Of a DNA stretch of 5,723 nt, positions 1-5,723 are shown piece by piece. Position 1 is the stretch's first letter. Each line of letters starts with the position of its first letter. The notes below the pieces were generated by a model. The model saw only the letters and a list, made by a program, of their open reading frames with translations, was not told the origin of the DNA and did no database searches. Source of the stretch: an uncultured Bacteroidota bacterium. GTDB lineage: Bacteria; Bacteroidota; Bacteroidia; B-17B0; Aurantibacillaceae. Location of the stretch: the NCBI GenBank assembly GCA_937868675.1, contig CALMNJ010000085.1, forward strand, positions 1 to 5,723. The letters are read 5' to 3'. A program made the position numbers and the translations under genes.

Positions 1-450
1 CGTTACGGTTTTTTTTACTGGTTCAATCAAAATGTAGGGTTCAAGTTTCGCGTAAAGCGCAGGTGTAATTCCATACACCTTTTTAAGGTCTTCTTTTTGT
101 TTAAAAACAAAACCCTTTGTTCTGAATTTAATAAACCGTTTGGCTGTTTTTTCTTTGATACCAAGCTTAACCAGTTGTTCCCGCGTAACTGTGTTGGGAT
201 CGAAAACAAAAAAAACCGCAGGTACTTCCTGTTTTACCTCCTCTGATTTATACTTTGTATCCTTGGAAATAATACTATCCGGTTTTTTTTCAATAACCGG
301 TATATCTCTTACAACGATCTCGTCGGCCACTATAAAATAAGGATATGTAATACGCAACAAAAGCAACAGAAAAACGATACTAACCAGCACAAACACACCG
401 TTACGCTGCTGACGGTTGAAGCCGAAGTAATCATTAAACAGGTTCTTCAT
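1..450 (-). CDS. Membrane-anchored helix-hairpin-helix (ComEA-like) protein, 3' end cut off by window edge
   Basis: Read from the ATG at 450 down to base 1, the frame is open for 150 codons with no stop, so this is the N-terminal part of a longer protein. It begins MKNLFNDYFGFNRQQRNG. Residues about 18-36 form one strongly hydrophobic segment (VFVLVSIVFLLLLL), followed by a charged linker (about 42-78). Residues about 84-141 (FDPNTVTREQLVKLGI ... TKGFVFKQKEDLKKVYGI) match the helix-hairpin-helix repeat of the ComEA/HHH_3 type. In that family the fold binds DNA non-specifically. Bacteroidota proteins of this form often carry several such repeats after one membrane anchor, so more copies probably lie beyond the edge. 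The start codon overlaps the stop of the upstream permease gene as ATGA (447-450), which fixes the start and suggests translational coupling. A role in DNA uptake or binding is possible from the family only; the real function is unknown. Shorter open frames on both strands here are shadows. Confidence 0.85.
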   Translation of the reverse strand, partial: MKNLFNDYFGFNRQQRNGVFVLVSIVFLLLLLRITYPYFIVADEIVVRDIPVIEKKPDSIISKDTKYKSEEVKQEVPAVFFVFDPNTVTREQLVKLGIKEKTAKRFIKFRTKGFVFKQKEDLKKVYGITPALYAKLEPYILIEPVKKTVT

Positions 451-1859
451 TTTGCTGTTGACCTTCGCCTGAAAAGAAAATAAACAGGTATACCAAGTGC
501 CATGATGCCCAATCCTTTCAGGGTATTCTGGTGCTTAAAAATAAGCAAATCAACACAAATAATTGTTGTAATAACAATATAAAGCAGGGGAATCACAGGA
601 TAGCCAAACGCTTTATAGGGCCTGTGTGTGTTCGGCTCCAGCCAGCGAAGGCGAAACAGCGAAGCAATGGTAATGATGTAAAATACCAGCGAAGCAAAGG
701 TGCAATACTCAAGCAAACTTCCGTAAGAACCACTGAGGCAAAGCACAGAGGTCCATGCTGCCTGCATCCATAGTGAATTTTCGGGAACATTAAACCGGTT
801 GAGTGCGGCAGCCTTTTTAAAGAAAAGTCCTTCATTGGCCATTGCCTGAAACAGCCTCGCGCCTGCCAGAATAAGGCCGTTGTTACATCCAAAGGTTGAA
901 ACAATAATGAGCAAGGCCATTACCAGGGCAGACACGTTTCCGAAAAGCATAAACATGGCTGCGCTACCCACACGGTCGTTTTGGGCAAATGCCACCCCCC
1001 GCTCCAATACGGTTGCACCATTCCCGGAACCGAGCGCGGGCAACAGCATGAAATAAGCCACATTGGCGAGCAGATACAAGATGGTTACAATGAGTACGCC
1101 GATAAACAGCCCCAACGGTATATTACGCTGCGGCTGCTTTATTTCTCCTGCAATAAACGTTACATTATTCCATGCATCGCTGCTGAAAAGCGAACCAACG
1201 AGCGCCACACCGAGTGCGGCCACTAATCCTCCGCCCTGGCTATTTGTGGTAACCGGCGCAAAAGGTAACGCCATGTTTTTGCTCAAAAACCCATTACCAA
1301 AACCGACCACCAGGCCGGCAACAATGAGCCCAAGCAGGGCCAATATTTTAGCACTGGTAAAGATGCGCTGAATAATGCGTCCGTTATTAATTCCACGGGT
1401 GTTCAGAAACGTAAGAAAAAACACCATGGCCACGGCCAGTAATTGCGTGGTGGATATTTCAATTTTCCATATTGAAATTAAAATGTTTTTCTCGTCGAAA
1501 ACTGGTAAAAACACGCCTACATAACGTGCAAAAGCCACTGCTACTGCTGCGATTACTCCGGTTTGTATGACGGTAAAAACCGACCATCCGTAAACGAATG
1601 ACACCATGCTGCCGTAGGCTCTTTTAAGATAAATAAACTGCCCGCCGGCGCTGGGCATCATGCCCGCAAGCTCGCCGTAGCTGAGCGCTGCAAAAAGTGT
1701 AATAACCCCACTCAGGAGCCAACACATCAACACCCAAAATGGCGACCCAAGCACTCTGGTCATATCGGCACTCACAATAAATATACCTGAGCCGATCATG
1801 CTGCCCGACACAATCATAATGGTGTCAAACAGATCGAGACTTCGCTTGAGTTCACTCAT
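447..1859 (-). CDS. APC-superfamily amino-acid permease (LAT/SLC7-like)
   Basis: This inner-membrane protein of 470 residues has about twelve hydrophobic segments, the usual length and layout of amino acid-polyamine-organocation transporters. Family signatures are visible: GSMIGSGIF at residues 19-27 in TM1, the glycine-rich unwound stretch that binds the substrate carboxyl group; YGELAGMMPSAGG at 61-73 in TM2 and after it; DAWNNVTFIAGEIKQPQRNI at 228-247 in and after TM6; and GARLFQAMANEGLFF at 333-347. The pattern is closest to the bacterial LAT-like exchangers such as the SteT Ser/Thr transporter, so a neutral amino acid is a reasonable guess, but the substrate cannot be read from the sequence. 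The frame extends four codons upstream to a GTG at 1871. I prefer the ATG at 1859 (MSELKRSLDL), because family members start just before the LDLFD segment, but the GTG is not excluded. The gene overlaps the following HhH gene by four bases and is divergent from the gene at 1935. Confidence 0.93.
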   Translation of the reverse strand: MSELKRSLDLFDTIMIVSGSMIGSGIFIVSADMTRVLGSPFWVLMCWLLSGVITLFAALSYGELAGMMPSAGGQFIYLKRAYGSMVSFVYGWSVFTVIQTGVIAAVAVAFARYVGVFLPVFDEKNILISIWKIEISTTQLLAVAMVFFLTFLNTRGINNGRIIQRIFTSAKILALLGLIVAGLVVGFGNGFLSKNMALPFAPVTTNSQGGGLVAALGVALVGSLFSSDAWNNVTFIAGEIKQPQRNIPLGLFIGVLIVTILYLLANVAYFMLLPALGSGNGATVLERGVAFAQNDRVGSAAMFMLFGNVSALVMALLIIVSTFGCNNGLILAGARLFQAMANEGLFFKKAAALNRFNVPENSLWMQAAWTSVLCLSGSYGSLLEYCTFASLVFYIITIASLFRLRWLEPNTHRPYKAFGYPVIPLLYIVITTIICVDLLIFKHQNTLKGLGIMALGIPVYFLFRRRSTAK

Positions 1860-1902
1860 TTTTAATGGCACTATGTTTATTAGTATGAGAACGAAAGATA
1901 AT

Positions 1903-1910
1903 TAAATTTG
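1903..1910 (+). promoter_or_regulatory. Candidate Bacteroidota -7 promoter element (TAAATTTG)
   Basis: TAAATTTG matches the Bacteroidota primary sigma factor -7 consensus TAnnTTTG in all six fixed positions. It lies in the 75-base divergent spacer, with its last base 24 bases before the ATG at 1935, which would give a leader of roughly 18-20 bases. The -33 element (TTTG) is poor: the nearest candidate is TTTA at 1876-1879, with a 23-base spacer. A match of this kind is expected about three times by chance across both strands of the window, so position is the main support. For the divergent permease I see only a one-mismatch version on the minus strand (TCGCTTTG, 1933-1926). Confidence 0.4.
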
Positions 1911-1934
1911 CGGAACCTCTCTTAGCAAAGCGAT

Positions 1935-2477
1935 ATGAAAGTAATCGGCGAAAGAATAAGCATACTTAAAAAAGATGATCTGGTAAGCGTGGTGATTCTA
2001 CCAGACAAAGAAAAGCGTAAATTACTGTTACTTTTCATTTGGCTCCTGGCTTGGTCGCTATGCGGTATTATTGTGCTGGCCAATTATTTTCAGTTAACCG
2101 AACAAAAAGCGAAACTTTTTATCATTGTTTATCTTTCTTTCTGGGCGTATTTTGAGCTTCGCATTATCCGTGTTTTTATGTGGCGTCGAAGCGGCAAAGA
2201 AAAACTCTGGATACAAAACGGCATCTTACACTATCAGCGCGAAATTAATGGTCGCGGGAAGGTACGCGAATTCAACTTGGGTCTGGTAAGCAAATTTCAC
2301 ATGCTGGAACTGAGCCGTACCAGCTGGGCCGACAACATTAACCAAAGTTTTTGGATTAAAGGTGGTGAGCGCCTTGAATTTACTACTCAGGCAAAAACCA
2401 TCAGGCTGGGTATGCAGCTCACCGACGAGGAAGCACGCGCCGTATTGAAAGAAGTGAATGCGTTTATCAGTGTCTGA
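1935..2477 (+). CDS. Two-helix membrane protein of unknown function with a possible PH-like C-terminal domain
   Basis: I do not recognise a named gene. The 180-residue product has a short charged N-terminus (1-29), hydrophobic segments at about 30-50 (LLLFIWLLAWSLCGIIVLAN) and 60-81 (KLFIIVYLSFWAYFELRIIR), then a basic stretch (MWRRSGKEK) that suggests the remainder faces the cytoplasm. Residues about 88-178 look like a small beta-rich domain closed by a helix: LWIQNGILHYQREINGRGKV, then a conserved-looking W/F pair, then TKTIRLGM-like sequence (TQAKTIRLGMQLTDEEARAV) leading into a final helix. Two helices plus a strand-rich tail ending in 'lG..L...EA..vl.e.n' recalls bacterial membrane PH-like domains, but that is pattern resemblance only. 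The ATG at 1935 is preceded by a candidate promoter and by no clear Shine-Dalgarno. The stop lies one base from the stop of holA on the other strand. Confidence 0.85.
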   Translation: MKVIGERISILKKDDLVSVVILPDKEKRKLLLLFIWLLAWSLCGIIVLANYFQLTEQKAKLFIIVYLSFWAYFELRIIRVFMWRRSGKEKLWIQNGILHYQREINGRGKVREFNLGLVSKFHMLELSRTSWADNINQSFWIKGGERLEFTTQAKTIRLGMQLTDEEARAVLKEVNAFISV

Positions 2478-2478
2478 C

Positions 2479-3540
2479 TTAGTGCAGTATTTTATAAATC
2501 AGTTCCTTCATTAATTCACCATTGGCAATACTGCTGTTGTCAACTCCCTTTGTTTTCAGGTCACACTCCTTAAGATATGAGAAAACATGCTTTAGTTTTG
2601 TTGCACTGTAATTTGAAGCCGCTTTCGCATAACCCTCTACAAAAAACGGATTAACACCAAGGGCGGTGGCTGCGGCAAATTTACTTTTATCCTTCAGGAA
2701 ATGGTATTTGAGAATTTTGCTGAAATACCCATAAAGCGTAACTAGAATCATTGGTGCGGGGTGTTCCTTTTCATTGGCGGCAAAGTAGTTTACAATGCGG
2801 TTGGCTTTTAAAACGTCTTTTTTTGCAAGCGCGTCCTGCAACTCAAATACATTATAATCTTTACTAATGCCAATGTTGTCCTGAATAAGCTCTGGCGTAA
2901 TCTCTTTTCCGTCCGGGAGATTAATCAGCAACTTGTTTATTTCGTTGGCTATCTTGCCGAGGTCGTTCCCTAAAAATTCTGACATCAAAAAAGTGGCCTT
3001 GGGGCCTATGCTGTGTTTTTTTTCCTTTACGTAAGTGCTGATCCAGTCGGGTACCTGATTGTCATACAATTTTTTGGATTCAAGAAATACGGCGTTTTTC
3101 TGGATAGCCTTGGCCACTGCACTGCGCTTGTCAATCGTTTTATATTTAAAGCAGATAACCAGTATAGTGGTAGGTTGCGGATGTGCGAGGTAATGTATAA
3201 ACTGCTGAATGGCCACGCTGCCCTGTTTGGATGATGACCCCTCCTCGTCAGAACCTGCGCTTTTGTTCAGCTCCTTAAGATTCTGCGCTTCTTTTACAAT
3301 TACTACATTGTGTTCGCTCATCATTGGGAACTGTTTCGCCAGACCAAGCACTCCTGCAAGATCAACATCCTTGCCGTAAACCACCGACTGGTTAAATTCC
3401 CGGTCAGCCTCTTCGAGCACCTGATGCTCTATATAATCACTTAGCTGATCAATATAAAAAGTTTCCTCCCCGCAAAAAAAATAAACAGGTTTGAAAATTT
3501 TTCGCTTTAAATCAAGTAATATCTGCTCTGCTTCTTTCAC
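2479..3540 (-). CDS. holA: DNA polymerase III delta subunit (clamp loader)
   Basis: The delta subunit is the part of the clamp loader that opens the sliding beta clamp at the replication fork. The 353-residue length is normal. The N-terminal AAA+-like domain starts with FKPVYFFCGEETFYIDQ (16-32), where delta proteins have a degenerate P-loop: CGEE replaces a working Walker A, so no ATP binding is expected. The residues around QFPMMSEHNVVIVKEA (70-85) fit the family's clamp-contact strand region. The later landmarks FLGNDLGKIANEINKLL (189-205) and DYNVFELQDALAKKD (228-242) are typical of HolA domain II and the start of the C-terminal collar domain. A Ser/acidic patch at about 94-107 is probably a flexible loop. 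The start is a GTG: the frame upstream runs only to a TAG at 3592-3594 and holds no ATG, and GTG gives the expected N-terminus. The gene follows the kinase gene by 26 bases in the same direction. Confidence 0.93.
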   Translation of the reverse strand: MKEAEQILLDLKRKIFKPVYFFCGEETFYIDQLSDYIEHQVLEEADREFNQSVVYGKDVDLAGVLGLAKQFPMMSEHNVVIVKEAQNLKELNKSAGSDEEGSSSKQGSVAIQQFIHYLAHPQPTTILVICFKYKTIDKRSAVAKAIQKNAVFLESKKLYDNQVPDWISTYVKEKKHSIGPKATFLMSEFLGNDLGKIANEINKLLINLPDGKEITPELIQDNIGISKDYNVFELQDALAKKDVLKANRIVNYFAANEKEHPAPMILVTLYGYFSKILKYHFLKDKSKFAAATALGVNPFFVEGYAKAASNYSATKLKHVFSYLKECDLKTKGVDNSSIANGELMKELIYKILH

Positions 3541-3554
3541 GTGTTTGTTACTCG

Positions 3555-3562
3555 CAAAAATA
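3555..3562 (-). promoter_or_regulatory. Possible -7 promoter element ahead of holA (TATTTTTG)
   Basis: On the minus strand, 3562 to 3555 reads TATTTTTG, a full match to TAnnTTTG. It lies in the 26-base gap between the kinase stop and the holA GTG. It would start transcription only about ten bases before the GTG, leaving almost no leader, and the best -33-like sequence (TTTTC near 3591-3587) sits about 24 bases upstream, which is too far. It may therefore be chance. If real, holA would have its own promoter in addition to any read-through from the kinase gene. Confidence 0.2.
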
Positions 3563-3566
3563 CATC

Positions 3567-5591
3567 TTAATTGTGTTTTTTGATACGAAAACTAAACTCA
3601 GAACCAGTTTCCTTTCCGGATTTAATGGCCAGTTCGGAGTCAATTTGTTCAATAAGTATATAAACAAGTTCCATGCCCAATGTCGGATTCTCTTCTCCTC
3701 TCCTTTGAGGCTCAAAACCGTTGCCGGAATCTTTAACTGAAATGGTGAAATCTTCCTCATCTTCTTTTACTTGTACTGTTATAACACCTCCCGTCCTACC
3801 AGCGAAAGCGTGTTTGTAGGCATTGGTCAGCAATTCGTTTACGATAAGCCCCAGCGGAATTGCAATGTCAATATTGATCCGGCTGTTTGACGGTTCGCAA
3901 TTCAGCACCAGTTCAATGGCTGGAACTTTAATTGAGGCTTCCACCTGACGAACCAGCGTTTCGATGTACTGCGACAGGACAATATTTTCGAGCGAAATTT
4001 TTTGGTACAGCATCTGATGCGTGAGCGCAATGGCATCAATTCGTTTTTTTGCTTCGTTTAGAATCTCGTGGGTTTCGGCATCATCGGTGAGATTCATCTG
4101 CAGGTTTAGCATGCTCGTTATAATCTGAAGGTTGTTTTTTACACGATGGTGAATCTCCCTTATCAGGGCCTCCTTTTCTTTAAGTGATTGTTCTATTTTT
4201 AAATTCTGTTCCTGTATCTGCCTGTTTTTTGCAGAGAGCTGTTGCTCGCGTTTGCGTGAGCTGCGAAAATTAATGGCCAGAAATATGATTACCGTTATAA
4301 GGATGGCACTGCCCGCAATAATGTATGCAATGAAATACCTTTCGCGCGCTTCTTCAAGCTGAATGCGTTTCAATAATCTGTCGCGCTCCGTCTGCGCGCT
4401 TTCGCGCTGAAGTAAGTTAAGCACAATGCTTCTGTTATTTTCTTCGCGCTGTTTCTCAAAGGCTGTAATACTATCATTGAGGGCTGCAAACCTGTTGTAT
4501 GCCATGGCAGCCTTGTCAAATTGTTTTGCATTCATGTAGTATTTCGCCATCAGAGGCAGAAGCTTAATTTCAATCGTAACATCGTTTAACAGATGCTTGT
4601 GCAGCAGTGTTTGGGCAGAATCAATTGCCGTTTGGGCCAGTGTGCCTTTCTTTTGAATGATAGCAGCCTTTAGAAGCGTGATGTATGCATTGTATGCGCT
4701 TTCGTAATATCCGCCTTTGGTACTACTGGCAATATCGCTCCAAAGCAAAGGGATTGCTTCATCAACCTTGCCCATATTTAAATAACTCGTGCCAAGGTTT
4801 CCATTTATTAGCCCACGGAAAAAATTAAGAAAAACAATTCCCCTTTCATCGGCCTTTTTGTGCATCAGCAAATCGGCGGCAATCCGGTAGCAAAAAACAG
4901 CACTATCGTATCGTTTTTGCTGATTAAATAACTGGCCAAGATCATTATAAAAGCTGCAAACGGCAAAGGTGTCTTTATCGTTACCTTCTTCAAACTCCTT
5001 CCTTCGCTCAGCAACCGCCTGCATTTGCATGCCAAAATGCGGTAGCAGAATGCTTTTTTTTATTCCATAGCTAATATTGAGCGATTTGCTGCGTCTGGGC
5101 CACAATGCTGCCACAAGATTTTCCGTTTGGAATGCCCGCGTATATGATCCCATTTTGACAAATGTGGATTTCATTAGTACAAGACATTGCAGAGAATCAT
5201 CCTGGCCCAATGCAACTACCTGCAGGGTGTTTTGAAGAATGAGTATCGCTTTGTCGTATTGTTTGGTATTAAGTGCCAGGTCTGCCTCCGTTATTTCAAT
5301 CTCAAACAGCATCCTGTGGCTCTCCTGATCCCTTTCCTTTTTCAGTTCCTGTTTTATCCGCTCCAGTGTGTCTCTAATCTGCGGATAAACACGGCTCAGG
5401 CATATTGAACCGGCAGAAGAGAAAATCCGAACCTTTTCAGTGCGGCTTGCCTTGTTGAACTGTTGTAAAAAAACAGCGGAATCACTTTGTGCCCAAGTTG
5501 TAAGTCCGGTAAAGGTTAACAGTAACCAGAAATATTTGAAAGAGTACCGCAAGGGCAAGCAGGTACTAAAGCTATGTATTTTCCTGCACAC
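3567..5591 (-). CDS. TPR-repeat membrane sensor histidine kinase, HisKA_2 type
   Basis: This is a 674-residue sensor kinase. Residues 1-34 look like a signal sequence (hydrophobic core FWLLLTFTGL, possible cleavage after TTWA). Residues about 95-380 are helical and contain TPR-like units, for example near 104-125 (QYDKAILILQ), 214-240 (FNQQKRYDSAVFCYRIAADL), 263-288 and 347-371 (AKQFDKAAMAYNRFAALNDS). One transmembrane helix spans about 419-442 and is followed by a coiled coil (about 445-475). The HisKA_2 motif REIHHRVKNNLQII (478-491) carries the phosphoacceptor, H481 or H482. The HATPase_c domain shows the N-box NELLTNAYKHAF (585-596), the G1 box DSGNGF (621-626), the G2 box TLGMELV (637-643) and a final GSEFSF (663-668), so it appears catalytically intact. 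The TPR part is predicted to be periplasmic. A TAA lies directly upstream of the GTG at 5591, and no in-frame ATG occurs before residue 94, so the start is non-ATG; TTG codons at residues 12 and 14 are alternatives. No response regulator lies nearby and the signal is unknown. Confidence 0.92.
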   Translation of the reverse strand: MCRKIHSFSTCLPLRYSFKYFWLLLTFTGLTTWAQSDSAVFLQQFNKASRTEKVRIFSSAGSICLSRVYPQIRDTLERIKQELKKERDQESHRMLFEIEITEADLALNTKQYDKAILILQNTLQVVALGQDDSLQCLVLMKSTFVKMGSYTRAFQTENLVAALWPRRSKSLNISYGIKKSILLPHFGMQMQAVAERRKEFEEGNDKDTFAVCSFYNDLGQLFNQQKRYDSAVFCYRIAADLLMHKKADERGIVFLNFFRGLINGNLGTSYLNMGKVDEAIPLLWSDIASSTKGGYYESAYNAYITLLKAAIIQKKGTLAQTAIDSAQTLLHKHLLNDVTIEIKLLPLMAKYYMNAKQFDKAAMAYNRFAALNDSITAFEKQREENNRSIVLNLLQRESAQTERDRLLKRIQLEEARERYFIAYIIAGSAILITVIIFLAINFRSSRKREQQLSAKNRQIQEQNLKIEQSLKEKEALIREIHHRVKNNLQIITSMLNLQMNLTDDAETHEILNEAKKRIDAIALTHQMLYQKISLENIVLSQYIETLVRQVEASIKVPAIELVLNCEPSNSRINIDIAIPLGLIVNELLTNAYKHAFAGRTGGVITVQVKEDEEDFTISVKDSGNGFEPQRRGEENPTLGMELVYILIEQIDSELAIKSGKETGSEFSFRIKKHN

Positions 5592-5653
5592 TTACAGGCA
5601 AACTATTTTGTCATGTAGAAAGTTACCCGTATCTGTAATTCGCCTGCCCGGAC
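5592..5653. other. Short spacer between the yifB-like gene and the kinase gene
   Basis: These 62 bases hold no gene. On the minus strand TAGTTTG (5605-5599) resembles the -7 element TAnnTTTG but has one base too few in its spacer, and it sits only eight bases from the GTG at 5591. If it were used, the kinase would probably start at a downstream TTG. A 6-base inverted repeat (TTACAG at 5592-5597, CTGTAA at 5633-5638) is present but weak. No T-tract terminator is visible, so read-through from the yifB-like gene is possible. Confidence 0.4.
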
Positions 5654-5723
5654 TTATCCGGCCCAACCTTCCCGGTCGAGACTGCGGTATTGTATGGCCT
5701 CAGCCACATGCTGCGTCTCAATA
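5654..5723 (-). CDS. C-terminal end of a YifB/ComM-like Mg-chelatase-related AAA+ ATPase, partial
   Basis: From the right edge the minus strand reads IETQHVAEAIQYRSLDREGW and then A, G and a TAA at 5654-5656. The pattern 'I...H..EAIQYRSLDR' is the characteristic C-terminal helix of the YifB/ComM family, the Mg-chelatase-like AAA+ ATPases; in naturally competent bacteria ComM is a helicase promoting branch migration during recombination of incoming DNA. Only 22 full codons are present, so the ATPase core cannot be checked and the call rests on this short tail. The gene would be the upstream neighbour of the kinase on the same strand, with 62 bases between them. Confidence 0.75.
   Translation of the reverse strand, partial: IETQHVAEAIQYRSLDREGWAG

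Noticed and set aside
279..300. CCGGTT / AACCGG hairpin with a T-rich loop in the HhH gene
   Set aside because: It lies within a continuous coding frame in the linker region and has only six pairs with a ten-base loop, so coding sequence explains it.
531..1371. Several open frames of 80-103 codons on either strand within the permease gene
   Set aside because: They overlap a clear transporter gene in other frames, lack recognisable domains, and read as shadow translations.
2484..2534. 8-base inverted repeat GCAGTATT / AATACTGC at the 3' ends of the convergent genes, as a shared terminator
   Set aside because: The loop is 35 bases, no T-tract follows on either side, and a few such repeats are expected by chance in a window of this size. 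It also lies inside the holA coding region.
3013..3234. Open frame of 73 codons on the plus strand inside holA
   Set aside because: It is antisense to a conserved gene, and its sequence mirrors the holA codons with no domain or start signal of its own.
3548..3760. Open frame of 70 codons overlapping the end of the kinase gene in another frame
   Set aside because: It lies over the HATPase_c domain, whose motifs are intact in the main frame.
5187..5408. Open frame of 73 codons on the plus strand inside the kinase gene
   Set aside because: It is antisense to the TPR region and shows no features of a real protein.
5648..5661. Palindrome CCGGA-CTTA-TCCGG over the stop codon of the yifB-like gene, as a terminator
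   Set aside because: The stem is only five pairs and no T-tract follows on either strand. Hairpins of this size are expected several times by chance in a window this long.

Overview
The window looks like ordinary chromosomal DNA of a Bacteroidota bacterium, probably of the Cytophagia/Chitinophagia type. The grounds are these: coding density is near complete; start regions are A/T-rich with no clear Shine-Dalgarno; there are matches to the Bacteroidota -7 promoter element TAnnTTTG; and the proteins (a TPR plus HisKA_2 sensor kinase, a divergent HolA, a membrane-anchored helix-hairpin-helix protein) have the form usual in that phylum. No database search was possible, so the taxonomy is inference.

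Layout from right to left. The right edge holds the last 22 codons of a yifB/comM-like gene on the minus strand (5654-5723). After 62 bases comes a large membrane histidine kinase (3567-5591, minus). Then, 26 bases further on, comes holA, the delta subunit of the DNA polymerase III clamp loader (2479-3540, minus). These three genes point the same way and could share transcripts. holA converges with the only plus-strand gene, a 180-residue two-helix membrane protein of unknown function (1935-2477); their stop codons are one base apart. A 75-base divergent spacer (1860-1934) separates that gene from an APC-superfamily amino-acid permease (447-1859, minus). The permease stop overlaps, as ATGA, the start of a helix-hairpin-helix membrane protein that runs off the left edge (1-450, minus). 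This last gene is not obvious from a simple ORF listing because it has no stop inside the window.

How the genes relate. The permease and the HhH protein are very probably one transcriptional and translational unit. yifB, the kinase and holA are a mixed set (competence/recombination-type ATPase, signalling, replication), and the sequence does not show that they work together. No response regulator accompanies the kinase here, so its partner must lie elsewhere.

No RNA gene, mobile element, CRISPR array or clear intrinsic terminator was found, and there is no gene-free stretch over 300 bases. I did not find an evident new biological system. The points most worth a second look are the unassigned 180-residue membrane protein, the orphan sensor kinase placed directly before holA, and the ATGA-coupled permease/HhH pair.
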